Shown here one piece after another: positions 5,900 to 8,784 of a stretch of 8,784 bases of DNA. The stretch lies in contig CAZQLE010000168.1 of NCBI GenBank assembly GCA_964593905.1, positions 1 through 8,784 of the forward strand, written 5' to 3'. The position numbers and the translations under genes were made by a program. Origin of the DNA: CAZQLE01 sp964593905. Lineage in GTDB: Bacteria; Chloroflexota; Anaerolineae; Anaerolineales; Anaerolineaceae. Below the pieces are notes generated by a model. That model did not search any database. It was not told where the DNA came from and worked only from the letters and a program-made list of their open reading frames with translations. Numbering within the stretch: the first letter of the stretch is position 1; each line of letters starts with the position of its first letter.

Positions 5900-5928
5900 A
5901 TTATAGCGCGGGCGGTTGTTTCAACAAC
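5900..5928 (-). promoter_or_regulatory. Promoter of the propeller lipoprotein with overlapping palindrome
   Basis: Read on the minus strand, TATAAT (5905-5900) is a perfect -10 box. The -35 position at 16-17 bases spacing is TTGTTG or GTTGTT, a weak match, lying in a perfect 14-base palindrome GTTGTTGAAACAAC (5928-5915). Transcription would start near 5893, giving a leader of about 45 bases. A palindrome over the -35 region could be an operator. Confidence 0.55.
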
Positions 5929-5955
5929 TCTTGCGAGGATGTGTGGCGAGATCTT

Positions 5956-7515
5956 TCAGGGCGCAGAGCTTTGCAGCGCACCGGCCTGGATCTGGCTGGC
6001 TGCATCTGAGCAGACACAGGCGCGCACGGTGCGGCTAAAGCGGATCAGACTGCCCTGATAAGGCTCAGCGCCTATTCTGGCGATCCACCCCTCCAGGTTG
6101 AAGGGGATGGCGCTGTCGGCGGGGATCCATTCACCGTTATATTTTCGCGCAATGTGCACGTGGGTGCCGGTTGAGCGGCCGCCTTCGCAGGAGGGTTTAC
6201 CAATCGGCTGGCCGGCTTTGAGCACGGTTCCGGCAGGCGGGATCGTATCGGTGGCAAGATGCAAATAAAATACCACCCAGCCGGTACGCTCGTCGCCGTC
6301 GCCATCCAGATCGAGCACGGCAGTGGCGAGGCCCTTGCGGGCAATGATGCCGTCAGCGACCGCCGTGGCGAATTCGGTGGTTTCTGAGCAACCGCCCACC
6401 ACCGCGGGAGGGGCAAAGTCGATGGCGGCGTAGGGCTCGCCTTCGCCCCAACCGGTATGCGGCCCGCCGGTGTAGGCCCAGGCCTTGCCGGTTTCGAAGG
6501 GCAGGCGAAATTCGGGCTGTTGGAGACTGCCGGGGAAAATTGGCTGGATGTTGGCCCAGGGATCGCCAAACAGGTTTTGGAACACGCTTGCCAGACCTTC
6601 CCGATGGGTGGCTTCAAGATAGCTTACGGGGTCGAGCACCTGGGCGAAATAATATTGCAAAGTGACGGTGGCAGCATTTTGCCAGGGATCGGGCCGTTCC
6701 AGGCGGCCGTCTTGTAATTCAAACTGGTGAAAGCTGCCCGAGCGCCAGCCGTAATAGGTGTTGTTCAGGGTGTTGACGGCCCAGATCAGTTGCTGATACA
6801 GGCCCTGTTTAAGGTGTTCACGGTGGCCGAGGGTAAAACCCCGGTCGAGGTTTTCTGGCATGGCCGGCTGCGATAACGCCGCGAGTTGATATTCAAGAAT
6901 AGCCAGTAAGAGCTGCGGGTTGATGCTGTAGTGTTGCACCAGGTGTGCAATGATCTCACCGCCGCGTTTTTCGCCCTCGGTGGTTGAAACGGTATAGTTC
7001 TTAAACCAGCCGGGTTGAGAATCGACAAAGGCGACGGGGTCAAAATCTTTGTTGGCCGGGCCGTTGACAAAGCGCGCATCGGGGATGATTTGGTAGGAGC
7101 TGCCCCACAGCGGTTGGTAGTAGATGGGTATTTTCATCGGCATACCGGGCGGCAGGGTGGTGGTGCCATCGGGTATGACCGGATTGGCGGCGCGGATTTC
7201 GGTGAGGGTGGTATTGAAATGTGAGGCCAGGGCCACCAGTGTATCGCCGTCTTGAACGGTGTAATCGACCAGCTCTCCCGGCGGGTAAGCCGGACGGGTT
7301 GGCTCGGGGACAAAGGCGGGGTTGGGGTTGTTCTGTGCGGCGGGCGCATTTGGCCGGGCGACCGGCGTTGAAAGCGCTGGCGAACAGGCCGATACTATCC
7401 ATACCCATAACAGGATGCTGCGCCGCAGAAGCGCCGAAAAATTGATCTTACTCGCCGGTGCGGGTAACGACTGTTTCTGCTGAACCACAGGTGCAGGCTT
7501 CAACCACTTGACCAT
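5956..7515 (-). CDS. LysM-M23 peptidase lipoprotein, downstream tandem paralog
   Basis: Predicted envelope peptidoglycan endopeptidase, 519 residues from the ATG at 7515. A basic/hydrophobic segment RRSILLWVWIVSAC ends at lipobox C44, followed by a Pro/Asn-rich linker (45-80), one LysM domain (about 83-131), a helical domain (about 185-295) that resembles soluble lytic transglycosylases (SINPQLLLAILEYQ) but has Q210 at the usual catalytic Glu, and a C-terminal M23 domain (about 335-480). M23 residues: H353 and D366 (metal), H419 in FYLHL, H452 and H454 in THVHIARK. DLDGDGDE at 402-409 looks like a calcium-binding loop. Cysteines 376, 443, 500 and 502 are shared with the paralog. The start is uncertain: the ATG gives an unusually long n-region and a 68-base overlap with the upstream gene; TTG 7503 and GTG 7488 are alternatives. 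No good ribosome site seen. Confidence 0.88.
   Translation of the reverse strand: MVKWLKPAPVVQQKQSLPAPASKINFSALLRRSILLWVWIVSACSPALSTPVARPNAPAAQNNPNPAFVPEPTRPAYPPGELVDYTVQDGDTLVALASHFNTTLTEIRAANPVIPDGTTTLPPGMPMKIPIYYQPLWGSSYQIIPDARFVNGPANKDFDPVAFVDSQPGWFKNYTVSTTEGEKRGGEIIAHLVQHYSINPQLLLAILEYQLAALSQPAMPENLDRGFTLGHREHLKQGLYQQLIWAVNTLNNTYYGWRSGSFHQFELQDGRLERPDPWQNAATVTLQYYFAQVLDPVSYLEATHREGLASVFQNLFGDPWANIQPIFPGSLQQPEFRLPFETGKAWAYTGGPHTGWGEGEPYAAIDFAPPAVVGGCSETTEFATAVADGIIARKGLATAVLDLDGDGDERTGWVVFYLHLATDTIPPAGTVLKAGQPIGKPSCEGGRSTGTHVHIARKYNGEWIPADSAIPFNLEGWIARIGAEPYQGSLIRFSRTVRACVCSDAASQIQAGALQSSAP
6123..6195 (-). repeat. Conserved segment shared by the two M23 paralogs (copy 1)
   Basis: Matches 7600-7672 at 62 of 73 bases counted by eye, 1477 bases apart. 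It encodes the segment from the PSCEGG motif through THVHIARKYNGEWI. This is the strongest nucleotide trace of the tandem duplication that made the two genes. Confidence 0.8.
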
Positions 7516-8784
7516 TTTTTGTTAACAAACCTTCATATGGTTTTTCCCCGGCGCTGGCGGCCCATCCATCCAGATTGAAAGCGATGGGGCCAGAGGCGAG
7601 GATCCATTCACCATTATATTTTCGAGCAATATGCACGTGTGTGCCGGTGGACACACCGCCCTCACAGGAGGGATGCCCCAATAAATCGTTGGTATGAACA
7701 AAACTTCCCAGGGCAATGCGGTCTTTGGTGGCCACATGCAGGTAAAGGATGGACCATCCCGTTTGTTCATATCCGTCGCCGTCCAGGTCGATGACCACGA
7801 CGCCATTGCCAATGCGCACCACTTTTCCGGCTGCCACTGCGGTCACCCAGTCATCTGAGGGGACACAGCCGTGTTCCAGCGAGGCCGGGGCAAAATCGAG
7901 CGCCGATAATGCGCCATCGGGACCCCAGGCCGAATGTGGGCCGCCGGTCAGGCTCCATGAGCGACCGACACGAAATGGCAGTGTCAGTTCCGGTTGGGTG
8001 AGTGTAGGTGGATAGAGCGGTTCCACTGTTTGTGCACGAAGCCACGGATTACCAAACATTGTATCATACAAAGCCGGGAAACCATCGGGGGCGTATAAAA
8101 CCCCGCCCCAGGTGCGTTGATCATATAACCGCGAAAAGAGGAGCTGCAGCGCAGCCGACCCGGCGTTAAGACCGGGCGCCAGGCGCAGGCGGACGTTATT
8201 CTCGCTGGGAAAATCGATTTCGGTCAGAATGCCGGCCCGCCAGCCATAGTAGCCGATGGAAAGTTGCTGGACAGCCCAGCTAAGCTGTTTGTATAACCCG
8301 AGGTGGGCAAAATTCTGATAACCCATGGGGTAATCGGTCTGGCTGATGTTGAGCGGCTGCCCCGTGACCCAGTGGCTTTGATATTCGATGAGGGCCAGTA
8401 ACAGACGGGGGTTGATTGAATTTTCGATGGCCACCCGCTGAACAACATCTGCGCCGCTGTTCCAGCCGTTGGAGAGCCATTCGCGATAGGTATTCAAATA
8501 ACCGCCCGCCTCAGCCACATAATTGTGGATGTCAAAGTCGACTGCGGAGGGAGAATAGACCACCTCGCTGTCGGGCAGAACGGCATCACCGGGGCCGACT
8601 TCGGGCAGCCGGTCGGGGATGATGAGCAGGCGGTTGGGGGTGAGCACCGCATCGGGCGGCACCTGCCACGAGGCCTTGATCTCACCGGGGTCTACGCCAA
8701 AGCGGGCCGAAATGGAAGTGAGTGTGTCGCCGGCCTGGGTGTAATATAGCACCGGCGGCCGGGGGGTGGTGGCCTGGGTGGGAA
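7448..8784 (-). CDS. LysM-M23 peptidase, upstream tandem paralog (5' end cut by window)
   Basis: Predicted extracellular peptidoglycan endopeptidase. The frame is open to the right edge (last full codon 8782-8780). Upstream of the GTG at 8752 it reads a Pro/Thr-rich linker, PTQATTPRPP, so that GTG is not the start and the signal peptide lies outside the window. Counting from that GTG: one LysM domain (about 1-47, QAGDTLTSISARFGV), a transglycosylase-like helical domain (about 100-210, INPRLLLALIEYQSHW, with Q125 where catalytic Glu is expected), and an M23 domain (about 255-400) with H273, D286, H339 in LYLHV, and H372/H374 in THVHIARK. DLDGDGYE at 322-329 repeats the putative calcium loop. 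Cysteines 296, 363, 420 and 422 match those of the downstream paralog. Ends in TAA, with the next gene apparently overlapping its 3' end. Role in cell wall remodelling is inferred. Confidence 0.88.
   Translation of the reverse strand, partial: PTQATTPRPPVLYYTQAGDTLTSISARFGVDPGEIKASWQVPPDAVLTPNRLLIIPDRLPEVGPGDAVLPDSEVVYSPSAVDFDIHNYVAEAGGYLNTYREWLSNGWNSGADVVQRVAIENSINPRLLLALIEYQSHWVTGQPLNISQTDYPMGYQNFAHLGLYKQLSWAVQQLSIGYYGWRAGILTEIDFPSENNVRLRLAPGLNAGSAALQLLFSRLYDQRTWGGVLYAPDGFPALYDTMFGNPWLRAQTVEPLYPPTLTQPELTLPFRVGRSWSLTGGPHSAWGPDGALSALDFAPASLEHGCVPSDDWVTAVAAGKVVRIGNGVVVIDLDGDGYEQTGWSILYLHVATKDRIALGSFVHTNDLLGHPSCEGGVSTGTHVHIARKYNGEWILASGPIAFNLDGWAASAGEKPYEGLLTKNGQVVEACTCGSAETVVTRTGE
7600..7672 (-). 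repeat. Conserved segment shared by the two M23 paralogs (copy 2)
   Basis: Partner of 6123-6195; see that entry. Differences are scattered single bases, many at third positions, indicating an old duplication kept under protein-level selection rather than a recent copy. Confidence 0.8.

Noticed and set aside
5956..5958. TGA at the end of the downstream M23 paralog as another selenocysteine codon
   Set aside because: The frame beyond it runs into the promoter of the next gene and has no family similarity; the paralog ends at a comparable place with TAA.

Overview
The window looks like a chromosomal segment from a bacterium, most likely Chloroflexota of the Anaerolineae type. That placement is inferred from the general character of the proteins, chiefly paired lipoproteins with LysM and M23 peptidase domains and a propeller lipoprotein, and has not been confirmed by any search. 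TGA acts as a normal stop at two other genes (2844-2846 and 5956-5958), so the standard code applies.

Plus strand, 1-4243. The 3' part of an M24 metallopeptidase (Xaa-Pro aminopeptidase/prolidase type) is followed by tsaD, the tRNA t6A modification enzyme. After a 136-base gap with a strong hairpin comes a compact cluster of four genes: an ECF sigma factor, an overlapping small zinc-binding anti-sigma factor, a two-domain glutaredoxin-like protein disulfide oxidoreductase (PDO), and an OsmC/YhfA-type thiol protein. A perfect 11-bp hairpin at 4310-4340 separates this block from convergent minus-strand genes.

The main discovery is in the PDO gene. Its frame is interrupted once, by a TGA at 3585-3587, exactly where the first cysteine of the C-terminal CPYC active site should be. 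The frame then continues intact to 3815 and gives a 223-residue protein of the normal family length. A perfect 6-bp stem with a 6-base loop begins shortly after the TGA, with the loop 17 bases downstream, as expected for a bacterial SECIS element. I read this as a selenocysteine-containing PDO (U-P-Y-C). The anti-sigma factor has the C-x25-H-x3-C-x2-C spacing of the redox-sensing RsrA type. The four genes therefore look like a self-contained thiol-redox module: a redox-switched sigma/anti-sigma pair with a selenoenzyme and a peroxide-reducing OsmC protein.

Minus strand, 4512-8784. Two tandem paralogous envelope proteins, each with LysM, a helical transglycosylase-like domain and an M23 endopeptidase domain, are followed by a separately promoted lipoprotein built of beta-propeller repeats. 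The upstream paralog runs off the right edge of the window. Their catalytic M23 residues are intact, whereas the helical domain carries Gln where lytic transglycosylases usually have the catalytic Glu. These genes probably act on or sense the cell envelope and show no clear functional tie to the redox cluster.
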